Positions 45,221-53,414 of a stretch of 64,000 bases of DNA are shown in pieces. Within the stretch, counting starts at the first letter, position 1, and each line of letters opens with the position of its first letter. Source of the DNA: Truepera sp. (GTDB lineage: Bacteria; Deinococcota; Deinococci; Deinococcales; Trueperaceae); assembly GCA_032027045.1 (NCBI GenBank), contig JAVSMU010000001.1, positions 2,182,039 through 2,246,038 on the forward strand, given 5' to 3'. A model generated the notes under the pieces. That model did no database searches. It saw only the letters and a program-made list of their open reading frames with translations, and was not told the DNA's origin. A program made the position numbers and the translations under genes.

Positions 45221-46395
45221 TCCTCCATCACGACCTTTACGAGGGCCACCACGGGGACGGCAAGCAGTGCCCCGAGCAGTCCCATGAGCCCGATGCCGGC
45301 CATGATTGCGAGCATCACCGTTACGGGGTGGAGGTTCGTCTTGCGCGAGAGGATGAGCGGGCCGAACAGGTGGGCCTCCAGCTGGTTCGCCACCAGGAAA
45401 ACGAGCGCGGCCAGTACGGCGGCCAAGGGGCTGACCGTGAAGCCCAGCAGGACGGCCGGCGTGACTCCCAAGATCGGGCCCAGGTAGGGCACGAGGTTGA
45501 AGACGGCCGCCAAGAAGGCGATGGCGGTGGCCAGCGGGATGCCGATGATGCTGAGCCCGGCCCAGATGATCACGCCCAGGATCAAGGTTATGAGAAGCTG
45601 GCCGCGCAGGTAGCCGCCGACCGCCAGGTCGGCCTTTGCGCCCAGGTCCGCGGCCAGGCTCCGGTAGCGCACGGGCACGAAGCGCCGGAAGTTGGCGATG
45701 AAGCGCGGGAAGTCGTACAGGAAGTAGGCGCCGGCGAGGAAGATCAGGAACACCTGGAAAGTGGTGGAGATGACGGCGGTGGCGCCCGTGAGCAGTAGTC
45801 CGGGGCCGCCCGCCACGAGGCTCTCGAGCAGCCTCTTGAGGCTCTCCCCAAGCTGTTGCAGGAACGAGGCGATCTGCTCTTTCACCTGGATGCTGATGGC
45901 GCCCGTCTCGTCGGGCATGCCAAGGCGGTCAGACAGGAAGCTGGGCAGCCGGTCGGAGAACGTCGCGATCCAGTTCTGCAGTTGGCCCGACCAGTGCGTG
46001 ACCTGTTCGATCGCCGTGGGCACCAACTGCACGAACTTGCCCATCTCGACGACCACCTGGCTCACGATCACCGAGCCGAACGCCACCAGCAGCAACAGCA
46101 ACGCGTACGTGATGCCGACGGCCAGCGCCCGCCTCATGCGCAGCTTCATGAGCCAGCCGACGACCGGGTTGAGGATGTAAGCGATCAGGAATCCGATCAC
46201 GCCCACCTGCAGCGCGAACGCGTAGCCGCTTCGCAGGTGCCAGAGCACGAGGACGAGGATGATCGCGAACGCGACGTAACTCACGGCGCGCACCCACACG
46301 TTGCGCCATACGGTCTCGATGGCGGTGGCCTCGGCGCCCGGGTCGGGCTGCCGCGGCGCCGGCGTCACGTCGTTCGGTGTCTCCTCAGCCGTCAT
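45136..46395 (-). CDS. AI-2E family transporter (TqsA/YdiK-like)
   Basis: 419 residues, about eight membrane helices with a long soluble loop between helices 3 and 4. FQVFLIFLAGAYFLYDFPRF, LGVIIWAGLSIIGIPLATAI and FNLVPYLGPILGVTPAVLLG are family hallmarks. The family includes an AI-2 exporter and Na+/H+ antiporters; the substrate here is unknown. The C-terminal 28 codons are antisense to the GGDEF gene 3' end. It follows the LytM-like gene by 9 bp. Confidence 0.9.
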   Translation of the reverse strand: MTAEETPNDVTPAPRQPDPGAEATAIETVWRNVWVRAVSYVAFAIILVLVLWHLRSGYAFALQVGVIGFLIAYILNPVVGWLMKLRMRRALAVGITYALLLLLVAFGSVIVSQVVVEMGKFVQLVPTAIEQVTHWSGQLQNWIATFSDRLPSFLSDRLGMPDETGAISIQVKEQIASFLQQLGESLKRLLESLVAGGPGLLLTGATAVISTTFQVFLIFLAGAYFLYDFPRFIANFRRFVPVRYRSLAADLGAKADLAVGGYLRGQLLITLILGVIIWAGLSIIGIPLATAIAFLAAVFNLVPYLGPILGVTPAVLLGFTVSPLAAVLAALVFLVANQLEAHLFGPLILSRKTNLHPVTVMLAIMAGIGLMGLLGALLAVPVVALVKVVMEDYVLSRPTFKEVAPVEVDVPVAPDGADE

Positions 46396-46404
46396 GCTCG
46401 CCCT

Positions 46405-47220
46405 TCATGGTCCCACGAACAACGATGCCGCCGCCATGCGAACCGCCTCAGGCTCCATGCCGGCGCCGAAGAAGGTGTCGCCGGTCGTCCAGACCTCGAA
46501 GCGAAGCCGCGCCTGGTCGGAGCGGCCCGCCACCGCGACGTCGGTGCCTGAGTTGCCGACGAAACCGATGACCTGCCCGCGGTAGACCATCGTGCCCGTG
46601 CGGATGCCGTCGCGTACGGCTGCCAGGTGACCATAGCGGAGAACGGTGCCACCTTCGAGGCGCAACCAGACCTGGCGCCCCCTGAGCCGGTCCAGTTGCT
46701 CGTCCGTGGCCCCCGAACGCGCGACGTCGGCCATCAGTACCTCCCAGGCCCGCGGGTCCATCTCGGTGTAGGCAACGTCGGCACGTACGATCTGACCGGC
46801 TTGCGAGGCCACCACGGGAGTGCCCATCACTATCGGTATCCCCGAATCGTCGCCGTAGAAATCGAACCCCTGGCTGACGCCCTGGCGATAAGGGCGCGCG
46901 GCGTTGGGCAGGTTGTCGTCCGACGCCGGGAGGCGCGCCCCCGGAACCGGGAACCAGAGGCCGACCGGCCCGTAGGCCGACTGGGCGTCACGGCCCGAGG
47001 TGGCCCCCGAGGCGGGCGTCACGCCACCACTACCGGCGGAGCCCTGCGACGCGCTCGTGGCGCCGTCCGCAGCGGTCTGGCGCGGCCCCGCACCGGCGGG
47101 GCGGCCGAGCAACACCACGGTGACGACCACCGAGTAAAGGAACAGGCCCACGAGGACGTACCAGCCTGGCTTCACGCCGGCAATCACGCTCCACGGGGAC
47201 CCTCGGCTTCCGCCTCTCAC
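46405..47220 (-). CDS. LytM/M23-like protein lacking the zinc ligands
   Basis: 271 residues from GTG 47220. A signal anchor (about 16-39), a Ser/Gly/Thr-rich linker (about 43-80), then a LytM fold: GVSQGFDFYGDDSGIPIVMG then TPVVASQAGQIV, RYGHLAAVRDGIRTGTMVYR then GQVIGFVGNSG, ARLRFEVW. In active M23 peptidases these read HxGxD and HLHFE; here the first His is Ser and both His of HLH are Arg, so zinc binding is lost. Such proteins (compare EnvC, NlpD) usually regulate amidases. It shares a unit with the AI-2E gene. Confidence 0.8.
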   Translation of the reverse strand: MRGGSRGSPWSVIAGVKPGWYVLVGLFLYSVVVTVVLLGRPAGAGPRQTAADGATSASQGSAGSGGVTPASGATSGRDAQSAYGPVGLWFPVPGARLPASDDNLPNAARPYRQGVSQGFDFYGDDSGIPIVMGTPVVASQAGQIVRADVAYTEMDPRAWEVLMADVARSGATDEQLDRLRGRQVWLRLEGGTVLRYGHLAAVRDGIRTGTMVYRGQVIGFVGNSGTDVAVAGRSDQARLRFEVWTTGDTFFGAGMEPEAVRMAAASLFVGP

Positions 47221-47227
47221 CGGCCGA

Positions 47228-47233
47228 AGTCTA
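47228..47233 (-). promoter_or_regulatory. Leaderless-type -10 box of the LytM-like gene
   Basis: TAGACT with extended -10 TGC, 7 nt before GTG 47220 on the minus strand. Confidence 0.55.
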
Positions 47234-47259
47234 GCATGCCATCGTTACCGGCCAGGACG

Positions 47260-48300
47260 TCATTCCTGCGCTTTCGAGAGCAGCAGCACGAGGGGGTTGT
47301 GGCCGCCATGCGCCACCTGGAGTTCGCGCTCTATCCGCCACGCCGACTGGCCGCCCACCACGGCCCGCAGGAGCTTGATCTCGTGGCTCAACAGGCAGAA
47401 ACGCGCGCCGGGCCGCGCCACGCTTGCGGCCGCCGTCAGGATCTGGGGGTACAGCCGGCGGTTCGCGGCGTGAGCGCCTACTGCGTCGCCCCAGGGCGCG
47501 TCGGCGGTGAGCGCGTCGAAGTAGTCACTGGTCGTGGCCCTCAAGCCCCTCATGAAGGCGGCATCGGTCACGTCGCCCAGCCGCCACTCGCACGCGGGTG
47601 CCCGCGCCGCGGCGGCGTTCGCCTCGGCGCACGCGACCGCTTCGGGGTCGACGTCGAAGCCCACCAGCCGCCTCGCGGGCGCCCGCAGGGCGCGTTCGAT
47701 CAGCAGAGTCCCGGAGCCGGCCATCAGGTTGAGGTAGGCGTCATCGGCGCCGAGCCCCACCAGTTCGTTCATGGCCGCCGCCACGGCGGCGTTTAGCCCA
47801 CCGGGGCGGTTGCACACGCGCCAGGCGCGCGTCGTGGCCGGCCTCGGGGTGAGCCTGACGAGCACTTCCCAACCGCCTTCAGGGTCGGGCCGGACCCGCA
47901 CCAGGAGTTCACCGCCCTCCTGATCGTGCTCTAGCCCGGTGGCCTTGCAGAGTTCTCGGGCGAAGCGCGTGAAGGTGGGCGAGTCGGCGCCCGCCGCCGA
48001 GACCCGGAGGCCATCGAACCCGCCCCCCTCGAGCACGCCCTTCACCGCCGTGACGAGTTCGCGAAAGGCGGCGTCTCCGAGCAGGGCCTTGGGCCGCGGG
48101 ACGTCGAAGGTGAGCGACAGGTACGTGGCCGAGATAGTGGCGGCCCGGGAGGCCCTGGCCAACGCCGCGCCGTCGGCGCCTGAAAGCCTGAACCCGCCGG
48201 GCACGAGCTGGAGCCCCCTCACGCCCAGCCGCTTGAGTTCGCCGCGCGTCACGGCCTCGACGCCGCCCGGCACCTCCAGGAAGTAGCGACGAGAGGCCAC
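47260..48300 (-). CDS. THUMP-domain RNA guanine N2-methyltransferase (TrmN/Trm14-like)
   Basis: 346 residues from GTG 48300; the GTG at 48306 is closer to the -10 box than other leaderless starts, while 48300 has the usual 6-nt spacing. A ferredoxin-like and THUMP part (about 1-155) binds RNA; the Rossmann methyltransferase has LNLMAGSGTLLIERAL (SAM motif), FDVDPEAV and the catalytic DAPWGD (in place of NPPYG/DPPWG). The layout matches Thermus TrmN, which makes m2G6 in tRNA; an rRNA target (RlmL type) is possible. Confidence 0.85.
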   Translation of the reverse strand: MASRRYFLEVPGGVEAVTRGELKRLGVRGLQLVPGGFRLSGADGAALARASRAATISATYLSLTFDVPRPKALLGDAAFRELVTAVKGVLEGGGFDGLRVSAAGADSPTFTRFARELCKATGLEHDQEGGELLVRVRPDPEGGWEVLVRLTPRPATTRAWRVCNRPGGLNAAVAAAMNELVGLGADDAYLNLMAGSGTLLIERALRAPARRLVGFDVDPEAVACAEANAAAARAPACEWRLGDVTDAAFMRGLRATTSDYFDALTADAPWGDAVGAHAANRRLYPQILTAAASVARPGARFCLLSHEIKLLRAVVGGQSAWRIERELQVAHGGHNPLVLLLSKAQE

Positions 48301-48306
48301 CCGCAC

Positions 48307-48312
48307 ATGCTA
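48307..48312 (-). promoter_or_regulatory. Leaderless-type -10 box of the THUMP methyltransferase gene
   Basis: TAGCAT with TGC extension on the minus strand, 6 nt before GTG 48300. Confidence 0.5.
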
Positions 48313-48382
48313 GCAGTGGCTCCGGGCTTCACCGTTGGCCCGGCAAGGCCGCGGCAAAGACCAGCCAGGCTAGAGGGTTCGC

Positions 48383-48388
48383 TATAGT
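48383..48388 (+). promoter_or_regulatory. Leaderless-type -10 box of the sugar ABC importer
   Basis: TATAGT, 6 nt before GTG 48395. Confidence 0.55.
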
Positions 48389-48394
48389 TGGGTC

Positions 48395-49573
48395 GTGACA
48401 GTAGCCAAGGCTCCGGCGGACAGCCCACGGGGTCCAACGCGCCAGCAGCGTAGGAACTGGCTTACCGCCTACCTGTTCGTGCTGCCGGCCACACTGCTCA
48501 TAGCGGTCTTCGGCCTCTTCCCGATCGGCTACTCCGTGTACATGAGCCTCTACACCTGGAGGGTGCGCAAGGGCGCCTTCATCGGCCTGCGCAACTACGA
48601 GTCCGTAATCGGCGACTGGTGGGGCGCGCTCGCGTTCTTCGGTGGCCTGGCCCTCATCCTCGTGGCGCACTGGCTTTGGACCGACGCCTTCAAGGGCGAG
48701 CGCGCCAGGGTCCCCGCCGCGCTGCGGGTCGTGGCCGCGCTGACGCTCCTGAGCGCCGGCGTCTCGATCGCGCTCGGCTGGGGCCTGATGGTGGACGCGG
48801 GCAACAAGGGCTACCTGAAGGGGCTCGTCAGGACCGTGTACTACGGCTTCGGCTCGGTGCCGGTCCAGATCGTGTTGGCGCTGGTGATCGCAACGCTCCT
48901 GTTCCAGAAGATCCGCGGACAGGAGTTCTTCCGCATGCTCTACTTCTTGCCGTACATAACTCCGGCCGTGGCCGGGGGAGCCATCTTCCGCAACCTCTTC
49001 AGCCCCCGCGAGGAGCGGTTGGCTAACGTGGTGCTCGGTTTTCTCGGCATCCCGCCGCAGCGGTGGCTGTTCGAGACGAAGCCCGTCACGCAGCTCCTCT
49101 TCGGTGGCCTGTTCCCCAACGCCAACTGGTCCGGCTTCTGGGCCGGCCCTTCGTTGGCGCTGGTGACCATCATCATCTACGGCATCTGGACCTTCACGGG
49201 TTACAACGCCGTCATCTTCCTGGCCGGCCTGGGTGGCATCTCGAAGGAGCTGTACGACGCCGCGGCCATCGATGGCGCCGGCCGCACCCAGCAGTTCCGC
49301 TTCATCACGGTGCCGCTCCTCGCGCCCGTCACCTTCTACCTGACGGTGCTCGGCTTCATCGGCACGTTCCAGGCGTTCACGCACATCTACGTCATGCGGG
49401 CGCCCGCCACGCGCGACGCGGTCGACACGGCCAGCATCGTGATCTTCGACACCTTCTACAAGCTGAACAACTTCAGCCTGGCGGCGGCGCAGTCCGTCAT
49501 CCTGTTCGTGATCATCTTGTTCCTCACGCTCCTGCAGAGCCGCATGTTCGGGAGGAGGGCCCTAGGTGCCTGA
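48395..49573 (+). CDS. Sugar ABC transporter permease (MalF-like)
   Basis: 392 residues from GTG 48395. It has six core helices plus an extra pair near residues 75-140, which explains its length. The EAA loop ELYDAAAIDGAGRTQQFRFI then TVPLL contacts the ATPase. It pairs with the MalG-like permease (8-bp overlap) and the binding protein downstream to import a sugar or oligosaccharide. No ATPase gene is in the cluster; a shared MsmX/MalK-type ATPase from elsewhere would be needed. Confidence 0.92.
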   Translation: MTVAKAPADSPRGPTRQQRRNWLTAYLFVLPATLLIAVFGLFPIGYSVYMSLYTWRVRKGAFIGLRNYESVIGDWWGALAFFGGLALILVAHWLWTDAFKGERARVPAALRVVAALTLLSAGVSIALGWGLMVDAGNKGYLKGLVRTVYYGFGSVPVQIVLALVIATLLFQKIRGQEFFRMLYFLPYITPAVAGGAIFRNLFSPREERLANVVLGFLGIPPQRWLFETKPVTQLLFGGLFPNANWSGFWAGPSLALVTIIIYGIWTFTGYNAVIFLAGLGGISKELYDAAAIDGAGRTQQFRFITVPLLAPVTFYLTVLGFIGTFQAFTHIYVMRAPATRDAVDTASIVIFDTFYKLNNFSLAAAQSVILFVIILFLTLLQSRMFGRRALGA

Positions 49574-50501
49574 CGCTCCGACCCGTTCCCGGCGCACGAA
49601 GCCGCCCGTCGCCACCACCGAGGTCATAGGCGGCGTGGAGCGCGTGGTGCGCCCGCGCATGCGCGAGGCCTATCACTTCCAGCCCTCCCACCTCCCCGTC
49701 TACTTCCTGCTCCTCGTGGGGGCGATCGTCAGCGTCACGCCGTTCTTCTACATGGTCTCCACCTCGCTCATGACCCTGGGGGAGACGATCAACCGCGTCC
49801 TGCTGCCGGCCTCGCCGCAGTTCGTCAACTACGAGATCGCCTGGAACGAGTCGCACTTCGCGCTCTACTTCCGCAACAGCGTCATCATCACGGCCGTCGT
49901 CATCATCGGCGTGCTGTTCACGTGCACGCTGGCCGGCTACGCCTTCGCGCGCATCGAGTTCCCCGGCCGGGAGTTCCTCTTCAGCGTCCTGCTCGCCACC
50001 TTGATGATCCCCGGCACCGTGACGTTCATCCCGAACCTCCTGCTCATCCGCGGCCAGATCATCCCCTGGGGCTCCTGGATGAACAGCCTGCCGGCCCTGA
50101 CGGTGCCCTTCATGGCCACGGCCTTCATAATCTTCCTTCTCAGGCAGTTCTTCGTCGGCATCCCCGGCGAGCTCTTCGACGCCGCCCGCATCGACGGCGC
50201 GGGGCACCTGCGCTTCCTCACCGCGGTCGTCATCCCCATGTCGAGGCCGGTCATGATGACGGCCACGCTGCTCACGTTCGTCACCAGCTGGAACGAGTTC
50301 CTCTGGCCACTGCTCGTGACCACCACCCCCAAGTGGCGCCCCCTCGGGGTGGGCCTTTACACCTTCATCTCGGAGGCGGGCCCCGAGACGCAGTTGCTGA
50401 TGGCCGGGACGGTCATCACTGTCATTCCGGTGCTCGTGGTGTACTTCTTCACTCAGAAGCAGTTCACCGAGGGCATCGCCACCTCGGGGCTCAAGGGTTG
50501 A
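49566..50501 (+). CDS. Sugar ABC transporter permease (MalG-like)
   Basis: 311 residues from GTG 49566, overlapping the MalF-like gene by 8 bp. Six membrane helices; the EAA loop is GELFDAARIDGAGHLRFLTA and the start of the last helices reads SWNEFLWPLLVTTTPKWRPL, typical of MalG-type permeases. The N-terminal 45 residues are a cytoplasmic extension. Confidence 0.93.
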   Translation: MPDAPTRSRRTKPPVATTEVIGGVERVVRPRMREAYHFQPSHLPVYFLLLVGAIVSVTPFFYMVSTSLMTLGETINRVLLPASPQFVNYEIAWNESHFALYFRNSVIITAVVIIGVLFTCTLAGYAFARIEFPGREFLFSVLLATLMIPGTVTFIPNLLLIRGQIIPWGSWMNSLPALTVPFMATAFIIFLLRQFFVGIPGELFDAARIDGAGHLRFLTAVVIPMSRPVMMTATLLTFVTSWNEFLWPLLVTTTPKWRPLGVGLYTFISEAGPETQLLMAGTVITVIPVLVVYFFTQKQFTEGIATSGLKG

Positions 50502-50658
50502 GCGTGCTGGAGTTCATGCCCTTCTCTCTAGGCGTCAGCGGGCGCGAGGCGCCCGTTCGTGCCGTGGCGGCCGCCGGCCACCACGTGAACCATCGTCCAC
50601 CGCGTTCGTCTCGGGCGGCGCGGAGCCACCAAGGAAGATCGCTGAAAGGAGCGAGAAG

Positions 50659-52008
50659 ATGAAGAGAAGCGTTACGACCCTTGGGGTGGTGCTGGCTCTG
50701 TTGCTGGCCGCCCCGGCCTTCGCGCAAGACTGGGAGAACGTCGACCCAAGCGGCCAGACGGTGACGTTCTGGCACCAGCACACGCGCGACCGTGAGACGG
50801 CGCTGGAGAAGATCGTCCAGGAGTTCAACGACACCAACGAGTGGGGCATCACCGTCGACGCCGAGTACCAGGGCGGTTACAACGACATCTACAAGAAGAT
50901 GGTCTCGCTCCTGGGCACCGCCGACACGCCCAACCTCGTCGTGGCCTACCAGAACCAGGCGGCCACCTACGAGCTGGTCGACGGCCTGGTAGACATGAGC
51001 CCGCTGGTCAACTCGCCTAAGTGGGGCATATCGCCCGAGGATCAGGCCGACTTCTTCCCCGGCTTCTGGAACTCCGACATCTTCCCGACCTTCGACAACA
51101 AGCGACTCGGCCTCGCGCCCAACCGTTCGATGGAGATGATGTACTACAACGCCGACTGGCTCAAGGAACTGAAGGCCGCAGGCAAGATCGACTTCGACGG
51201 CCCCCCGGTCACGCCGGAACAGTTCACCGCCGCGGCCTGCGCCGCCTCTAACACGCCGTTCTCCGGCGCCACGGCGTCGGGCTCGCCCATCGGCTACGAG
51301 ATGTCGGCCGACGCCAGCCGCTTCGCCTCGTTCACCTTCGCCCACGGCGGCAACGTGTACGACTCGACGACCAACCGCTACACCCTCGACTCTCCGGCTG
51401 CCATGGACGCCATGAACTGGCTCCAGGACATGTTCACCAAGGGCTGCGCCCAGTTGCAGACCGAGGCCTACGGCGATCAGACCGACTTCGGTAACGGCCG
51501 CCTGCTCTTCGCCGTCTCCTCGAGCTCCGGCCTGCCGTTCTACCGCGACGCCGTCGACGCCGCCGCCGCCTTCGACTGGAGCGTCGCCGCCATCCCGCAC
51601 ACCACGCCCGAGCCCGTCATGAACATCTACGGCGCGAGCGTCAGCATGCCCGCCGGCCACAGCCCCGAGCAGACCCTTGCCGCCTGGCTGTTCCTCAAGT
51701 ACTACACGGGCACCAAGGCCCAGACCGAGTGGGCCATCGCCAGCGAGTACTTCCCGGTACGCAAGAGCGTGGCGGAAGGCCTCGCCGACTTCTTCGACGC
51801 GCACCCGGCTTACAAGACCGCGTTCGACCTCCTCCCCTACGGCATCTCCGAGCCGAACGTGCCGGGCTACGACCCCGTGCGCGACAACATCGCCTCCGAG
51901 ATGGTCGCGATCGCCGACGGCGAGGACGTGGCGGAGACGCTACACGCCCTCAACCAACAGGCCAACCTCATCCTCGACGACCAGCTGTCGCAGCTGCCGT
52001 CGAACTGA
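50659..52008 (+). CDS. Sugar ABC transporter substrate-binding protein
   Basis: 449 residues. A signal peptide (MKRSVTTLGVVLALLLAAPA, cut near AFAQD) leads to an extracellular solute-binding protein family 1 fold (VTFWHQHTRDRETALEKIVQ then EFNDT). There is no lipobox Cys, so the protein should be soluble in the periplasm. The gene follows the permeases after 157 bp with a strong AAAGGAGCG ribosome site, and a 13-bp GC-rich hairpin follows its stop. The strong ribosome site fits higher expression of the binding protein. Confidence 0.94.
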   Translation: MKRSVTTLGVVLALLLAAPAFAQDWENVDPSGQTVTFWHQHTRDRETALEKIVQEFNDTNEWGITVDAEYQGGYNDIYKKMVSLLGTADTPNLVVAYQNQAATYELVDGLVDMSPLVNSPKWGISPEDQADFFPGFWNSDIFPTFDNKRLGLAPNRSMEMMYYNADWLKELKAAGKIDFDGPPVTPEQFTAAACAASNTPFSGATASGSPIGYEMSADASRFASFTFAHGGNVYDSTTNRYTLDSPAAMDAMNWLQDMFTKGCAQLQTEAYGDQTDFGNGRLLFAVSSSSGLPFYRDAVDAAAAFDWSVAAIPHTTPEPVMNIYGASVSMPAGHSPEQTLAAWLFLKYYTGTKAQTEWAIASEYFPVRKSVAEGLADFFDAHPAYKTAFDLLPYGISEPNVPGYDPVRDNIASEMVAIADGEDVAETLHALNQQANLILDDQLSQLPSN

Positions 52009-52024
52009 GCAGAGCCATCGCTTC

Positions 52025-52064
52025 GCGCGGGCGGCGCCGAGGTGCGCCGCCCGCGCCTTTGTGG
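52025..52064 (+). terminator. GC-rich hairpin terminator after the binding-protein gene
   Basis: A perfect 13-bp stem (52025-52037 with 52044-52056) and a 6-nt loop, followed by CTTTGTGG, begins 16 bp after the stop codon. The T-run is short, so termination may be partial. Confidence 0.75.
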
Positions 52065-52195
52065 TCCGGCCCGGCGCCGCCGGTGCACCTCGAGCGGGCA
52101 GCGGAAGCGGCACCCGTGGCCGGGGCCACCGACCCTCGTCCCGAAGATGGCCGACGACTCCCCTTCGAGCTACCCGTGGCCGGTGGGCAGTGACG

Positions 52196-52201
52196 TAGCC
52201 T
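52196..52201 (+). promoter_or_regulatory. Leaderless-type -10 box of hemW
   Basis: TAGCCT, 6 nt before GTG 52208. Confidence 0.4.
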
Positions 52202-52207
52202 AGCCGG

Positions 52208-53338
52208 GTGACCGTCTCCGCGCTCTACTTGCACGTGCCGTTCTGCCCGAGCATCTGCCCGTACTGCGACTTCCACAAGATGCTCAGGAACGAGTCGCTG
52301 GTGGCGCGCTACCTGGACCGCCTAGGGGGCGAGGCCGCCGAACTCTCGGCGCGCTTTCCCGGGCCGCTCGAGACCCTGTACCTGGGGGGCGGCACCCCCT
52401 CGCACCTGACGGACGACGAGCTTGGGCAGGTGTTCACCGCCTTGCGCTCCGGCTGGGGTAGAGCCGCGGGGAGCGACGAGACCACTCTCGAGGCCGACCC
52501 CCTAACGTTCGACGAGGCCCGCCTCGACCGCTTCCACGGCCTCGGCGTCACGCGCCTTTCGATAGGCCTCCAATCGACCGACGACGCCACGCTGCGCTTC
52601 CTGGGCCGGGTTCACGACGGCGAGGAGGGGCGGAGGGCGGTGAGCCAGGCCCTGCAAGCGGGGTTCCGCGTGAACGTCGACGTGATCATGGCCGTACCCG
52701 GGCAGGACCTGGGCGCCGACCTGCGGCGCGTCATGGATTTAGGCGCCCGGCACGTGAGCGTCTACAGCCTGACCATCGAGCCGAACACGCCTTTCGCCCG
52801 CCGCGGCGTGACGGTGGACCCCGAGGCCGACGCCGACGCGTTCGAGTTGGCCGGCAGCGTGCTGGCGGAGTACGGGCTGGAGCGCTACGAGGTGAGCAAC
52901 TTCGCGGTGCCCGGCGAGGAGTCGCGGCACAACCTCGGCTACTGGCGCGGGCGCTACTACCTCGGGCTCGGCCCTTCCGCCTCGGCGTACCTGCCCGGCG
53001 GCGCGTTCGGCGTGCGGACCAAGAACCCGCCCATCAAGACCTGGCTGCTGGGGGCACGCCCGGAGCTGGACACGCTCGGGCCCGACGACTACCTGCTCGA
53101 GCGCTTGATGACGGGCCTGCGCACGCGGGAGGGCCTCCCCCTGCTCGAGTTGGAGGACCGCCTGGGAGCGCGCCTCGAAGCGGTGGCGCCCGCCTGGTGG
53201 CGCGACGTGACGCGGCACGGACTCCTGAGGGTCGCCGAGGGGCGGCTGCGCGCCACGCCCACCGGTCTGGAACGCCTCGACGCCCTGCTGCGCGCTTTCG
53301 TGCGTGACAGGGCGTCACTCGATGCGTTGACCGGCTGA
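52208..53338 (+). CDS. hemW: HemW-type radical SAM protein (coproporphyrinogen oxidase-like)
   Basis: 376 residues from GTG 52208. The iron-sulfur motif is CPSICPYCDF (Cys13, Cys17, Cys20), the C-x3-C-x2-C pattern of HemW; true HemN has an additional nearby Cys and an N-terminal extension, both absent. LYLGGGTPSHL and SIGLQSTDDATLRFLGRVHD are conserved. HemW is regarded as a heme chaperone for respiratory enzymes rather than a coproporphyrinogen oxidase. Single gene, convergent with gdhB. Confidence 0.92.
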   Translation: MTVSALYLHVPFCPSICPYCDFHKMLRNESLVARYLDRLGGEAAELSARFPGPLETLYLGGGTPSHLTDDELGQVFTALRSGWGRAAGSDETTLEADPLTFDEARLDRFHGLGVTRLSIGLQSTDDATLRFLGRVHDGEEGRRAVSQALQAGFRVNVDVIMAVPGQDLGADLRRVMDLGARHVSVYSLTIEPNTPFARRGVTVDPEADADAFELAGSVLAEYGLERYEVSNFAVPGEESRHNLGYWRGRYYLGLGPSASAYLPGGAFGVRTKNPPIKTWLLGARPELDTLGPDDYLLERLMTGLRTREGLPLLELEDRLGARLEAVAPAWWRDVTRHGLLRVAEGRLRATPTGLERLDALLRAFVRDRASLDALTG

Positions 53339-53346
53339 GGGGGACC

Positions 53347-53414
53347 GGCGTCGATCGACGCCCCTCACCCCGTCTGCCGGCCGAGCGGGAACGGCGTCGA
53401 TCAGGCGTCGATCA
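53347..53414. repeat. GGCGTCGATC repeats and palindrome between hemW and gdh
   Basis: GGCGTCGATCGACGCC (53347-53362) is a perfect 16-bp palindrome, and GGCGTCGATCA is repeated directly at 53393-53403 and 53404-53414, the last overlapping the gdh stop. Placed between two converging genes, the region may help stop transcription from both sides, but there is no T-run. Confidence 0.5.

Noticed and set aside
52208-53338. Annotation of the radical SAM gene as true oxygen-independent coproporphyrinogen oxidase HemN
   Set aside because: It lacks the N-terminal extension and additional Cys of HemN; length and motif fit HemW.
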